Below, one piece after another: positions 16,615-25,350 of a stretch of 39,661 bases of DNA (position 1 is its first letter; each line of letters begins with the position of its first letter). The translations under genes were made by a program, and so were the position numbers. The DNA comes from Duncaniella sp. GTDB lineage: Bacteria > Bacteroidota > Bacteroidia > Bacteroidales > Muribaculaceae. The stretch spans positions 1 to 39,661 of the forward strand of contig JAIDUB010000120.1 of NCBI GenBank assembly GCA_029060405.1, in the 5' to 3' direction. The notes under the pieces are model-generated. The model saw only the letters and a program-made list of their open reading frames with translations. It was not told the DNA's origin and searched no databases.

Positions 16615-17391
16615 TTATTTTTTCAACTTCTGCTTCAATTTGAATATATTTACTTCGCAGAATTTATAGATGTAACGTACCGCTTCATGGAAGATTGACG
16701 AGAATATGCCGTTTTTCTTATAAGCGCGCAGATGATCTTTCAGAATCCGCTTATGGCTGTTGAACCCCGATGTCGAGGCGCCGCCCTTGCGCATAGTGAC
16801 AAAATCTTTGGGAAGGTAACGTGTGGAAATATCGTGGATAAAGATGGCACGAAGAAGAAATTCAAAGTCCGATGCTACATGAAACGAGGGATCAAACAGA
16901 CCGAAATCATCGTAGACTCGTCGCCAGCAGTAAAATGATGGATGAGCCGGCATGAAGCCGTAGCGCATCATCCAGCGGCGGAATGATTTTGAGCTGTAGA
17001 CGCGCACGGTTTTAGTCAGATTATTTGGCAGGACATAATGAATGTCGCCATACACAGCGTCGACATCGGTGATTTCTCTGACCACAGTAGCGAGAATATC
17101 ATTTGAGGAGTAGAAATCATCAGAATTCAATATCCCTACAATATCGCCGGTAGCCATGGCGATACCTTTGTTCATGGCATGATATATACCCTCGTCGGGC
17201 TCGGAAATCCATTTCAGCCTGCCTTTGAACTTCGGCTCATACATACGGACTATATCCATAGTGTCGTCAGTACTGGCACCATCGACCACGATATATTCTA
17301 TGTCATCATACGTCTGCGCCAGAACACTATCGAAAGTGTCCTTTACCGTCTTACCGCTATTGTATGTCGCTGTGATGATTGAGACAGTCAT
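16615..17391 (-). CDS. Glycosyltransferase family 2
   Basis: A 258-aa GT-A-fold enzyme that transfers a sugar from a nucleotide donor during polysaccharide synthesis at the cytoplasmic face. Visible motifs are the N-terminal strand SIITATYNSG, the donor-binding VDGASTDDT (about residues 36-44) and the metal-binding NSDD (about 89-92). An acidic SDFEFLLR further on probably holds the catalytic base. The basic C-terminus may lie against the membrane. It is the last gene of the leftward polysaccharide operon, 43 nt after the GT4 gene, and its stop lies next to a terminator. Sugar specificity is not readable. Confidence 0.9.
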   Translation of the reverse strand: MTVSIITATYNSGKTVKDTFDSVLAQTYDDIEYIVVDGASTDDTMDIVRMYEPKFKGRLKWISEPDEGIYHAMNKGIAMATGDIVGILNSDDFYSSNDILATVVREITDVDAVYGDIHYVLPNNLTKTVRVYSSKSFRRWMMRYGFMPAHPSFYCWRRVYDDFGLFDPSFHVASDFEFLLRAIFIHDISTRYLPKDFVTMRKGGASTSGFNSHKRILKDHLRAYKKNGIFSSIFHEAVRYIYKFCEVNIFKLKQKLKK

Positions 17392-17434
17392 ATTTCTTAA
17401 TTTTGAATTCCCGAATTCTATTTCGAGTCTGTCG

Positions 17435-18496
17435 TTATGAGTTATTTCTTAAAAGAAGATGGTTGTAAAGATTTATATATTCCTGCGCCATCTTAGCCCA
17501 TGAAAATCGTTTGCAATTCTCAAGACCAGCAGAAATTATACGGGATCTTGTTTTCGGATCCCTAAGCAAATCAAGTTTGCTTAGAAATTCATTTTTTGTA
17601 AGTGATTCCATCAGAAGAGAATGATCACCGATTATTTCCGGGATTGAAGAAGCATCAAGAGCTATCACCGGACATCCGGAGCGTTGTGCCTCGATAACCG
17701 GTATGCCGAAGCCTTCGTATGAAGATGGATAAGCCAAAGCATATACTGAATTATATACTTTGTTTAACTCTTCATTATCAGGGAAAATAATTTGCTTATA
17801 CCTTCCGGGGAGATGTTCGTCCAGTAATGCGGTCTCTTCATTAGATAATTCCGAACCACATATAAGAAGATGAAATTCAGTGTCTTTTATACAATCGATT
17901 AAGAATGGGAAATTTTTATAGGATTGTCGACCTCCTACATAAAGTATATGTCCCTTAAGGTCGGGGTAAGGAGTTTCGTCGATAACGCGGAAATCTTCTG
18001 AAACACCGTTGTAAATAATGTGTACTCGAGATGGATCTACGTCAGGAACATATTTCATTAAGTCGCGTTTGGTATTTTCGCTTACACACACCACTGCATC
18101 GCTGTTCTTGATGGCTTGAACATTCAGTTCGGTTCTTATGCGTTGTTTTAAAGTCATTTTCGACTGTTGATATATGAAATCATGGACAGTGGTGACGTTA
18201 ATTGCATTTTTAAGTGAACACGTTCTGAAATATGATGAATGGAATATGAATTTTTCCTTAATGTTGATTCTCGGATGTAAAAACTGAGCAATCAGTTTAC
18301 TATTTAACTTCTTTTTAATGATCGAAGATTCGGGAATGTCAAGTCGCTGTCTGAACAGGTTGCAATCCGATGATTCATATTCGATATACCGTATATCTTC
18401 AGATGTTTTGAGCAGGTTTGAAATCAACTGTTGCCAAAAAACAGAAATCCCCCCCGCACGTTGAAGCGAAAATATGATATTATCCAATACGATCAT
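17435..18496 (-). CDS. Glycosyltransferase family 4
   Basis: A 353-aa GT-B-fold retaining transferase. The C-terminal donor-binding half has the EX7E element YEGFGIPVIEAQ (about residues 261-272) and the preceding ILYVGGRQSYKN segment. The N-terminal half begins with IIFSLQRAGGISVF, a glycine-rich acceptor loop. It acts on the growing lipid-linked repeat unit of a surface polysaccharide. Its ATG overlaps the end of the polymerase gene by 4 nt, so the two are translationally coupled. This block is AT-richer than the housekeeping genes nearby, as is usual for exchangeable polysaccharide genes. Confidence 0.9.
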   Translation of the reverse strand: MIVLDNIIFSLQRAGGISVFWQQLISNLLKTSEDIRYIEYESSDCNLFRQRLDIPESSIIKKKLNSKLIAQFLHPRINIKEKFIFHSSYFRTCSLKNAINVTTVHDFIYQQSKMTLKQRIRTELNVQAIKNSDAVVCVSENTKRDLMKYVPDVDPSRVHIIYNGVSEDFRVIDETPYPDLKGHILYVGGRQSYKNFPFLIDCIKDTEFHLLICGSELSNEETALLDEHLPGRYKQIIFPDNEELNKVYNSVYALAYPSSYEGFGIPVIEAQRSGCPVIALDASSIPEIIGDHSLLMESLTKNEFLSKLDLLRDPKTRSRIISAGLENCKRFSWAKMAQEYINLYNHLLLRNNS

Positions 18497-19728
18497 TTAT
18501 TCTGAGATATATCGGAATGTTCGTTATCAAGTGTTTCGGATAATCGGGCTTTACCCGAGTAATAGTAAAGAAAACACCAGAAAATGAATCCATATCTTAC
18601 ATAGTGTCCCCCCTTGATTAAAAAAGAGAAGAGAATAGAGAGACACATGAGATTGACAATACTATTTCTGTTATAATTCTTTATAAGAAACAAAAGTACT
18701 GCCACGCATCCTATTATTCCGAATTCCGAGAAGGCCCGGTTGAAAAAGGAATACCCGTCGGTGCTGTTGGTTCCGTAAAAATCATGATTAGACTTGTAAA
18801 TCGATGTATAGTTTTGCTCGTGTGTGCCCAATCCGGTTCCGCTTATTCGGTTAGGAGCGTGCATGGCAACCCATATATTGGTCAGGAATGCATATGATGA
18901 CATATTGAGAACTTCAAAGCTATATGGATCTAATTCCATGAAGCCCTTGAACGTATCGTCAAAACGCTTCGTAACGCTGGTCTTCGAGGCATGATTTTCA
19001 TTGTATTGCGACAGTGCCTGATAAGAGATCACAACGGCAAAAATCAAGCTGCTTAATATGATTATAAGTTTTGTTCGGGTAAATGTTCTGAAAACTAAAA
19101 ACAATATTCCGATAATGATTACGAGATAGGACACAGCCCCGAATGTGAGAATGAAACATAATTCGATGGCAATATATCTGCGTGATAGTTCCTGTCGGGT
19201 AGCGATTGCATAAAAGATAGCCGGTGTCAACAATATGCTCAGATATCCTGCTTCATCTACTATGGAAGTGATACGCATTATGCGCGGATACACTTCATCT
19301 ACCGTGTTGTTATATATAGACTGAAGGATATTTACACCGGTGAGATAGTAGATGAGAAATTGTAATAATCCAACAACCGATACGTAAAAAGAAAATGTGA
19401 GATATTTTTGAGCAACAGAATCAATATGTAACTTCAACTGATGAAACAGTATACTGTATCCTATAATGAAAGACGACAGCAGTATAAATTGCTGAAAGAA
19501 TTTTGAGTACGCATAATGGTTGAAATATATGCTTATGCATGAATAAACTAATATATAGGCAAGTAGAAAGACGGAATTTTTACTGATGAATGTCTTATTG
19601 TTTTTATTTATAGATATAGCTATGGCGCATAACAGGCAGCAAAACTCTATATAAAAATTACAAAAAATACCGAATACTATCAGCCACTGAATAAGATCGA
19701 TGTTTTTTATTCTGTGTGAAAGTATCAT
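18493..19728 (-). CDS. Wzy-like O-antigen/capsule polymerase
   Basis: A 411-aa integral membrane protein with roughly ten to twelve hydrophobic segments. A large loop in the second half (about residues 245-320) contains YAFLTNIWVAMHAPNR and a SGTGLGTHEQN stretch, typical of the periplasmic loop of Wzy/WaaL-type polymerases. It would join repeat units on the periplasmic side of the inner membrane. It overlaps the flanking GT4 genes by 4 nt on each side. No flippase (Wzx) is in this operon, so one must lie elsewhere or outside the window. Assignment is by topology and context; sequence identity in this family is low. Confidence 0.8.
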   Translation of the reverse strand: MILSHRIKNIDLIQWLIVFGIFCNFYIEFCCLLCAIAISINKNNKTFISKNSVFLLAYILVYSCISIYFNHYAYSKFFQQFILLSSFIIGYSILFHQLKLHIDSVAQKYLTFSFYVSVVGLLQFLIYYLTGVNILQSIYNNTVDEVYPRIMRITSIVDEAGYLSILLTPAIFYAIATRQELSRRYIAIELCFILTFGAVSYLVIIIGILFLVFRTFTRTKLIIILSSLIFAVVISYQALSQYNENHASKTSVTKRFDDTFKGFMELDPYSFEVLNMSSYAFLTNIWVAMHAPNRISGTGLGTHEQNYTSIYKSNHDFYGTNSTDGYSFFNRAFSEFGIIGCVAVLLFLIKNYNRNSIVNLMCLSILFSFLIKGGHYVRYGFIFWCFLYYYSGKARLSETLDNEHSDISQNK

Positions 19729-20867
19729 TTCCAGTAAGATTTAACAGAGTTGTGTGAATCGATTAATGCAAGTATCTTTTCAAAAGTATTAATCGAACTG
19801 CGCCGGAACTCATTGAAGTCAGCATATCTGTTGTCGAATTGAATCGGCGAAACATCATTTTCGGCGCACTTTTTTAAAATTTCTGAAAATTCCGAACTTT
19901 TGTTTATATCAAACAGATTCGTTTCCGGAATATATTCTTGAAATTCAGGAATCTTGTTTGCGATAACGGGGATACCGAAAAATGCGCCCTCAAGCATGGT
20001 CAGCGATACACCTTCGTATCTTGAAGGCATGATCAGGAAATCAAGGCTCGAATAGACTTCTGACAGATCTGATAGCCAGTTGATTATTTTGATATTCCCA
20101 TGGGCTTTGGCAAGTTGGTCTATCCGTTGTTTCAAAGGTCCGTCTCCTACGAAAACAAAAGTGAATTCCGGATACTCACCTGCGTGTCCTTCCAGAAATT
20201 CGATAAACTTGTCAAGTCCTTTGTGCCATGGTTCGAAGCGTCCGATATAACCGATAAGCTTGCTGTTTTGAGTCAATCCCAAATTGCGTCTTGATTCCTG
20301 CTTGTCGTTTTTGATTAAATTAGAAACATCAATATGGTTTTGCAGGATAATGACCCGGTCTTCGCGAATTCCATATTGTTTAAGATATGAAGCCTGAGTA
20401 GATGAAATGGTGATGAACCCGTCGGGACCCGCATATAGTCTTTTTCGGATTCCATCCTTTACTCTTCCTATCAATTTGTTGGAAGATACTTTGCTTAACG
20501 GTTGACATAAAGGGATATATGACCATACCGGTATACCCAACGACTTAGCGGCTTTAATAACGCCGAAGGATATTTCGATGTTTCCCTGAAGGCTGATTAC
20601 CAGATCCGGGGAAATCTCTCTTATTAAGGCGATAAGCTTTCTGTCAGTATATACTAAGCTCCTGATAATCTCCCCGCGGTTAGAGCAATGATTAATTGTG
20701 TAGAAGTTGCATCCGTCACTTTTCAATATTTCTTGAAAGTGTCTGTTTTTTTTCGATACGATAAATATCACGTTATACCGTTCCTTTATTGCACGATAAA
20801 TCTGCAGAGCCATCAATTCATGACCGCCGACATTTAAAGTATCACTATAAAACAGAATTCTTTTCAT
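19725..20867 (-). CDS. Glycosyltransferase family 4
   Basis: A 380-aa GT-B-fold enzyme. The open frame starts with TTG at 20873, but the ATG at 20867 gives the standard N-terminus MKRILFYSDTLNVGGHE, with the GT4 glycine-rich loop. The donor-site region is SRYEGVSLTMLEGAF (about residues 282-296), with the EX7E glutamates. IGYIGRFEPWHKG marks the start of the second Rossmann half. It sits 18 nt after the DUF4422 gene and overlaps the polymerase gene by 4 nt. Substrates cannot be predicted. Confidence 0.9.
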   Translation of the reverse strand: MKRILFYSDTLNVGGHELMALQIYRAIKERYNVIFIVSKKNRHFQEILKSDGCNFYTINHCSNRGEIIRSLVYTDRKLIALIREISPDLVISLQGNIEISFGVIKAAKSLGIPVWSYIPLCQPLSKVSSNKLIGRVKDGIRKRLYAGPDGFITISSTQASYLKQYGIREDRVIILQNHIDVSNLIKNDKQESRRNLGLTQNSKLIGYIGRFEPWHKGLDKFIEFLEGHAGEYPEFTFVFVGDGPLKQRIDQLAKAHGNIKIINWLSDLSEVYSSLDFLIMPSRYEGVSLTMLEGAFFGIPVIANKIPEFQEYIPETNLFDINKSSEFSEILKKCAENDVSPIQFDNRYADFNEFRRSSINTFEKILALIDSHNSVKSYWK

Positions 20868-20885
20868 GTGCAAAGAGCGAGATTA

Positions 20886-21746
20886 TTAATCTCTTAACCG
20901 GTCACGACTTCTGCTAAGCCGGAATGAAATGTTGTGACGGATTTTGTTGATAATGTATCTCATCACGGGATATCGACTGATTTCTTCGGTAATGAATCTT
21001 ACTGGTTCATACTTGATACGGATTCCTAAGGCGATTTTGTGTGTCAGAAATACATTCCATAATCGTTCGGCAAGGAAACCGTAGATGCGTTTCTGATACG
21101 GATTGTAATATTCCGTATGGGTGACTTTCTCCATTTCGGCCAGCACTCCGAAAAGAAACCTGCAATATTCATCGAATATATCCCACCGGGTAATAAACAT
21201 ATTGTAGGGTGACAAGAAATTGGATCTGTGCAATGTATCGATGAAAGCTCCGTAATACTCGGCGAAATCTTTTTTGATAATTTGTTGCACGCATCTCATA
21301 TCTTCGCTATTGTGAGCTATGGCATAATCCGTGGCTACGCTATAAGGAAATATGTTGGGACGGGGAGTAATTACATCATATTTTTTTAATAGCTTGAGTA
21401 TAGTCTTGACATCTCCGTCACTTATATATGAAGTGTCGTCGGTGGTGACAACCTCGCAGTATTTTTTTGAAGAAAAGTCAAAATATCGTCGGTAATGTGC
21501 CAGCCCTATGTAGTCGACATCTTTAAGGTTTTTCCATGCCCAGTAAAGCGCTGTCAGTTCGCAATATGATGCGTTTTTAATAGAGATGTTATCTCCGGTA
21601 TTATCAGTAAGGAATCCAAGGTCAATATCTTGGTGTAGTTCTTTACCTACTTGGATGGGTGTATATATACTGTCTTGCCTGATGGCCGGGTCATCTTTAT
21701 GGCAAGCTACGAGTATTTTTATTACCGGATTGTGCTCTTGGGTCAT
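20886..21746 (-). CDS. DUF4422-family glycosyltransferase
   Basis: A 286-aa protein matching the DUF4422 family of exopolysaccharide-locus proteins, predicted glycosyltransferases of GT-A type. Recognisable parts are IKILVACHKDD at the start, the SYCELTALYWAWKNL helix, and YIGLAHYRRYFDF, whose HYRR is the family hallmark. NIFPYSVATDYA and MFITRWDIFDEYC follow. It is the first transferase gene after the operon's regulator, with a 16-nt gap. The acceptor is unknown. Confidence 0.88.
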   Translation of the reverse strand: MTQEHNPVIKILVACHKDDPAIRQDSIYTPIQVGKELHQDIDLGFLTDNTGDNISIKNASYCELTALYWAWKNLKDVDYIGLAHYRRYFDFSSKKYCEVVTTDDTSYISDGDVKTILKLLKKYDVITPRPNIFPYSVATDYAIAHNSEDMRCVQQIIKKDFAEYYGAFIDTLHRSNFLSPYNMFITRWDIFDEYCRFLFGVLAEMEKVTHTEYYNPYQKRIYGFLAERLWNVFLTHKIALGIRIKYEPVRFITEEISRYPVMRYIINKIRHNISFRLSRSRDRLRD

Positions 21747-21762
21747 GACTGGTCAGATCAGG

Positions 21763-22668
21763 TTACTTTTTCTCTTTCAGGAAGCGCCAGGGGATGGGGG
21801 CGGTGGCGACGATGCCGAGGAGGGGGAAGTCGACGGCTACGGTGGCTTCAAGTTGATTGTCGGGATTTGTCCCGATTACTTTTCCGGTGGCTCCGCGGAA
21901 GCGGCCGTCGGCTATCATGACCGGGGTGCCATCGGCTATTGTGGCATGAATCTCTTCGTCGGGAAAATACAGCAGTATTTTCTCGGGCGCGATGTCGTTG
22001 AAATACATGAACATTTTCATGTCCATATCCGATACGATTGCCATTTTCCGTCGGCCGTCGGCCTGATAGTCATAGATGTATGCTATATCGTGATAGCTGC
22101 GTTTCATTTTCTCGCACGTGACAAGGTCGGTGCGGAAAAATAGAATGTCTTTCAGCAGTTCCACCATGCGGCGGTGCTTGCCTTTAGGGGTGGCAACCAA
22201 CCGCTCCACATCAGTGCGGAATGTTTCGGCAGCGGGATAATCACCTGCTATGCGCTCTGACATCGCCGCGCTATCGGTGCCACGGCATTTCATCGCAAAC
22301 CACATCCGGGCATCAGGTTGTGGCGCAACTTCCGGAGTGGGAGAAGGGTGTGCTGTTGTATTTGAGCGCAGATTCATAGGTATTGCCGAGAGATCAACGA
22401 TTTTCCCGCTTTTTCGCGCCATGCGGAGTATGGAATACAGTGCTCTCATATACGTGGCCCGAGTATTGGCTGAAAGATGTTTGGTCTCTGTAAGCCAGCT
22501 GCATAGAGAGTCAATCCATTGTCCGTCGATATCAGTGAGCGCGACAGTGTCAATGTCGCAGTACTCGCAGAGGCACTTTCGCGCAAACCCGAGCTTGCGC
22601 ACGGTTGCTTCACGGCCTTCGGCCAGCTTGGCGCTTATAGTGTAGTCGAATGCTTCAGAAAGATTCAC
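21763..22668 (-). CDS. Fusion of an integrase SAM-like domain with a NusG/UpxY-like regulator
   Basis: A 301-aa protein. Residues 1-95 resemble the N-terminal SAM-like core-binding domain of Bacteroidota tyrosine recombinases (TVRKLGFARKCLCEYCDID, then SANTRATYMRALYSILRMAR). No catalytic recombinase domain (R-H-R-Y) follows. After a proline-rich linker (about 106-119), MWFAMKCRG (122-130) starts a NusG-N-terminal-like region. The end (GTPVMIADGRFRGATGKVIG, 247-266) is KOW-like. NusG paralogues of the UpxY type begin capsule operons in Bacteroides and prevent early transcription stops. As first gene of a polysaccharide operon with a leader of about 180 nt, this protein probably does the same. 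The fused domain may recognise DNA. No UpxZ partner is present. Confidence 0.8.
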   Translation of the reverse strand: MNLSEAFDYTISAKLAEGREATVRKLGFARKCLCEYCDIDTVALTDIDGQWIDSLCSWLTETKHLSANTRATYMRALYSILRMARKSGKIVDLSAIPMNLRSNTTAHPSPTPEVAPQPDARMWFAMKCRGTDSAAMSERIAGDYPAAETFRTDVERLVATPKGKHRRMVELLKDILFFRTDLVTCEKMKRSYHDIAYIYDYQADGRRKMAIVSDMDMKMFMYFNDIAPEKILLYFPDEEIHATIADGTPVMIADGRFRGATGKVIGTNPDNQLEATVAVDFPLLGIVATAPIPWRFLKEKK

Positions 22669-22677
22669 GAAAAAAGG

Positions 22678-22694
22678 AACTGACTGCCGGCGCA
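22678..22694. repeat. Direct repeat copy 1 in the polysaccharide leader
   Basis: AACTGACTGccgGCGCA; it matches 22759-22775 at 14 of 17 positions, with all three differences in the middle. Copy 1 lies 10 nt before the regulator start codon. Confidence 0.5.
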
Positions 22695-22758
22695 GTAATT
22701 CTCTAACTCCCTCCCATAACGAACATATTTAACCGATATGAGAGGTAACTGCCTGAAC

Positions 22759-22775
22759 AACTGACTGTCTGCGCA
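22759..22775. repeat. Direct repeat copy 2 in the polysaccharide leader
   Basis: AACTGACTGtctGCGCA, 81 bp from copy 1. Both would be transcribed in the leader, so they could act as paired DNA or RNA sites for the NusG-like regulator; that is inference. Confidence 0.5.
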
Positions 22776-22852
22776 TTCCGTCATGAGTTGCCGAAGCGGT
22801 ATTATATCATTTATTCATGCGTTTATCCCATAGAAATATACACATGACCTTG

Positions 22853-22860
22853 CAAAGGTA
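22853..22860 (-). promoter_or_regulatory. -7 box of the polysaccharide operon (TACCTTTG)
   Basis: The minus strand reads TACCTTTG, matching TAnnTTTG. Transcription would start near 22846, giving a leader of roughly 180 nt to the start codon at 22668. No good TTTG lies at the -33 spacing. Confidence 0.5.
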
Positions 22861-22988
22861 ATATTTTTTTCTGAAAGGCGCTTTATTATGTGGATTAATT
22901 AATAGAAAAGTGTCAGTATCTTTCCGCGTGTCAGAAAGATGTGATGCCGGTTAAAGGTTTTTACATGTGTTGCTGACGGATATGAAAA

Positions 22989-23024
22989 TTCCACCGGTGT
23001 CTGCTGTAGCGGGACACGGTGGAA
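22989..23024 (-). terminator. Terminator of the 7-alpha-HSDH-like gene
   Basis: ATTCCACCG pairs with CGGTGGAAT around an inner GTGTC/GACAC stem with one bulge. On the minus strand the stem is followed by AATTTTC. It lies about 26 nt after the stop codon of the leftward SDR gene. Confidence 0.7.
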
Positions 23025-23050
23025 TTAAAGAAATCCGCGAAACGATTCTA

Positions 23051-23827
23051 TCAGTCAAGCGTCTGCACTCCGCCTCCGTTGACCATCAGGGTCTGTCCTG
23101 AAATCCATGATGCCATAGGCGAGGCGAGAAACAACACTGCCTGTGCGATGTCAGATACCTCACCAAGCCGATGAATGGGAGTATGGGCAAGCATTCGGGC
23201 TTCAATTTCCGGAGTCATCACTCCGGCAAGGGCGTGGGTGCGTGTAGCGCCCGGCCCGACACAGTTTATTCGTATGCCCATCGGTCCGAAATCATGCGCC
23301 AGATTTGCCGACATATGATTTAGGGCTGCCTTTGTCGAAGCATAGATAGCGATGCCGGGACTGTGGTTGATGCTGCTCATCGACGATATGTTGACTATAC
23401 TTCCGTAGCCGGCCTGCTGCATGTGAGGCGTGGCGAGCTGGCACAATCGCCACGGAGCGAATACGTTCATCGAATATATCCGTTCCACATAGGCGCGGTC
23501 TATGCTGAACGGACTCTCCGTGCCGCCGCCACCTCCGCCGGCGTTATTTACCAAGATGTTGATTTTTCCGTAAGTTTTCAGCGTGAAGTCCACCACCGCC
23601 ACGAGGTCGTCATCGACCAGTACATTACATGCACATGCGGTTGCTTCACCACCGTCAGCCTTTATTTTGGCCGCGATGTCTTCGGCTTTGGAGAGAGTGC
23701 GGTTGCTCACTACCACTTTCGCTCCGGCGGCTGCAAGGATCTCGGCGCATCCCGCGCCGATTCCGTCACCGGCTCCGGTGACGAGTGCCACCATTCCGGT
23801 AAGATCGAGTAATTCCATAGGTTTCAT
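23051..23827 (-). CDS. hdhA: SDR oxidoreductase, 7-alpha-hydroxysteroid dehydrogenase-like
   Basis: A 258-aa short-chain dehydrogenase from the ATG at 23827 (or 255 aa from 23818, the length of Escherichia coli HdhA). The cofactor loop is TGAGDGIG, the NNAG motif is present as LVNNAGGGG, and the catalytic Ser and Y-x3-K are in SSM and YASTK. From memory, long stretches resemble E. coli 7-alpha-HSDH, notably TPEIEARMLAHTPIHRLG and the ending SGQTLMVNGGGVQ. It would oxidise the 7-alpha-hydroxyl of bile acids in the cytoplasm. After the second beta strand the residues are SNRT where the NAD enzyme has SDIN; the missing Asp and added Arg suggest NADP preference. Other SDR substrates remain possible. 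It is monocistronic and divergent from pyruvate kinase. Confidence 0.75.
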   Translation of the reverse strand: MKPMELLDLTGMVALVTGAGDGIGAGCAEILAAAGAKVVVSNRTLSKAEDIAAKIKADGGEATACACNVLVDDDLVAVVDFTLKTYGKINILVNNAGGGGGGTESPFSIDRAYVERIYSMNVFAPWRLCQLATPHMQQAGYGSIVNISSMSSINHSPGIAIYASTKAALNHMSANLAHDFGPMGIRINCVGPGATRTHALAGVMTPEIEARMLAHTPIHRLGEVSDIAQAVLFLASPMASWISGQTLMVNGGGVQTLD

Positions 23828-23933
23828 GAAATAAAAACACCTCACACGCGCCTGTTGTTTCAACCATCAGACCATTTAATTTGTTAAAAAGACGGAACGA
23901 CAACGGAGTCTGTTCCGACATATTCATTGATTT

Positions 23934-25349
23934 ATGCAGAAATTCACCAAGATTGTAGCCACGGTGTCAGATAAGCGTTGCGACATCGAATTTATAAAAT
24001 CGCTCTCGGAAGCAGGCGTAAACGTAGTGCGCATGAATTCCGCCCATCTCGAATACGACGGATTTAAAAAGATAGTCGAAAATGCCCGCGCTGCCGATCC
24101 TGCGCTTGCCATAATGATGGACACGAAAGGCCCCGAGATACGTACCACCGTGACCGATACCGGCGAGCCAGTGAATTTCACTGCCGGAGATGTAGTAAAA
24201 GTCACAGGCAATCCCGATGGAGTGACTTCAACGAAAGAAATATGCCTGAATTACGCCAATATAGCTAAAGTGCTCAAGCCCGGCGACCGCATGCTTATCG
24301 ACGATGGCGAACTCGAATTTCTAGTTACCGGCATAGACGGCGATATCGTTACCGTAAAGGCTGAAAACGACGGCTCGCTCGGGTCTCGCAAGAGCGTCAA
24401 TCTTCCCGGAGTGAGCATCGACCTGCCCGCGGTGACAGAGCGAGACCGCCGCAATATCGGTTATGCCGTAGAGCTGGGAGTAGATTTCATAGCTCATTCG
24501 TTTGTGCGCTCGGCAGCCGACGTTGCTGATGTGAGATCGATTCTCGACAATCTGGGCTCAGACATTCAAATCATATCCAAAATCGAAAATCAGGAAGGTA
24601 TCGACAATTTCGACGAAATACTTGCAGCATCATATGGCATAATGGTGGCCCGCGGCGATCTCGGTATCGAAGTGCCGGCCGAGCGCATACCCGGTATTCA
24701 GGTGATGCTTATCAACAAATGTATCGCAGCCCACAAGCCTGTGATTGTGGCAACCCAGATGCTTCACACCATGATCGAGCATCCGCGTCCCACCCGTGCC
24801 GAGATTTCCGACGTAGCCAATGCCGTAGCCCAGCGCGCCGACGCCATGATGCTCTCGGGAGAAACGGCCTACGGAAAATATCCCGTGGAGGCTGTGCGCA
24901 CCATGACCAGCGTAGCCAAAGAGGTTGAGACCTCGTTGCGGTCTAAATTTGATGTGCCCCTGATGACCGATGCCGACGTAACTTCGTTTCTTGCCCGACA
25001 GGCAGTGATGTCAGAAATACGCGTTGGCACCAAAGCCATCTTCACCGACGCATTCCATGGCACCTCGGCCCGTTTCATAGCTTCATTCCGAGGCAACAAT
25101 CCTACGTTTGCCATATGCCATAACGTCAATGTGAGGCGCTGGCTTGCTCTCAGCTACGGCGTATCGGCCTATTATTTCCCCCACGAAGGAGAGATTGCCC
25201 CTCGCCATTCAGCGGAAGCTATACGTCAGATAGTATCCGAGGACCACATAGGCCTTGACGATCGCATCGCCTACCTTACCGGCACGCGACGCGGCGCCCG
25301 CGCCCTCGAGATCCTTACCCCCGCCGAAATCCTCGACATGGAGAAGTGA
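23934..25349 (+). CDS. pyk: Pyruvate kinase
   Basis: A 471-aa enzyme converting phosphoenolpyruvate and ADP to pyruvate and ATP, the last step of glycolysis. The start KIVATVSDKR, the substrate-binding MMDTKGPEIR, the signature IQIISKIENQEGIDNFDEI with the catalytic lysine, the metal site MVARGDLGIEVP and the ATQMLHTM motif are all present. A small C-terminal allosteric domain completes the usual length. The promoter is not clear; CGGAAC/GTTCCG (23893-23917) could form a small leader hairpin. Its stop codon is only 1 nt from that of the convergent FtsZ-like gene, so no terminator separates them. Confidence 0.97.
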   Translation: MQKFTKIVATVSDKRCDIEFIKSLSEAGVNVVRMNSAHLEYDGFKKIVENARAADPALAIMMDTKGPEIRTTVTDTGEPVNFTAGDVVKVTGNPDGVTSTKEICLNYANIAKVLKPGDRMLIDDGELEFLVTGIDGDIVTVKAENDGSLGSRKSVNLPGVSIDLPAVTERDRRNIGYAVELGVDFIAHSFVRSAADVADVRSILDNLGSDIQIISKIENQEGIDNFDEILAASYGIMVARGDLGIEVPAERIPGIQVMLINKCIAAHKPVIVATQMLHTMIEHPRPTRAEISDVANAVAQRADAMMLSGETAYGKYPVEAVRTMTSVAKEVETSLRSKFDVPLMTDADVTSFLARQAVMSEIRVGTKAIFTDAFHGTSARFIASFRGNNPTFAICHNVNVRRWLALSYGVSAYYFPHEGEIAPRHSAEAIRQIVSEDHIGLDDRIAYLTGTRRGARALEILTPAEILDMEK

Positions 25350-25350
25350 A

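Larger units (their letters stand above)
22669..23050. other. Intergenic region: operon leader, direct repeats and a terminator
   Basis: These 382 bp hold no supported gene. Present are a minus-strand -7 box (22853-22860), a leader of about 180 nt for the polysaccharide operon, two 17-nt near-identical direct repeats within it, and the terminator of the SDR gene (22989-23024). I found no inverted repeats flanking the promoter that would mark an invertible switch. Confidence 0.55.

Noticed and set aside
21586-22143. 185-codon plus-strand frame opposite the polysaccharide regulator
   Set aside because: Glycine-rich shadow spanning two convincing minus-strand genes.
22669-22860. Possible invertible promoter before the polysaccharide operon
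   Set aside because: I looked for inverted repeats flanking the -7 box, as in Bacteroides capsule switches, and found only direct repeats.
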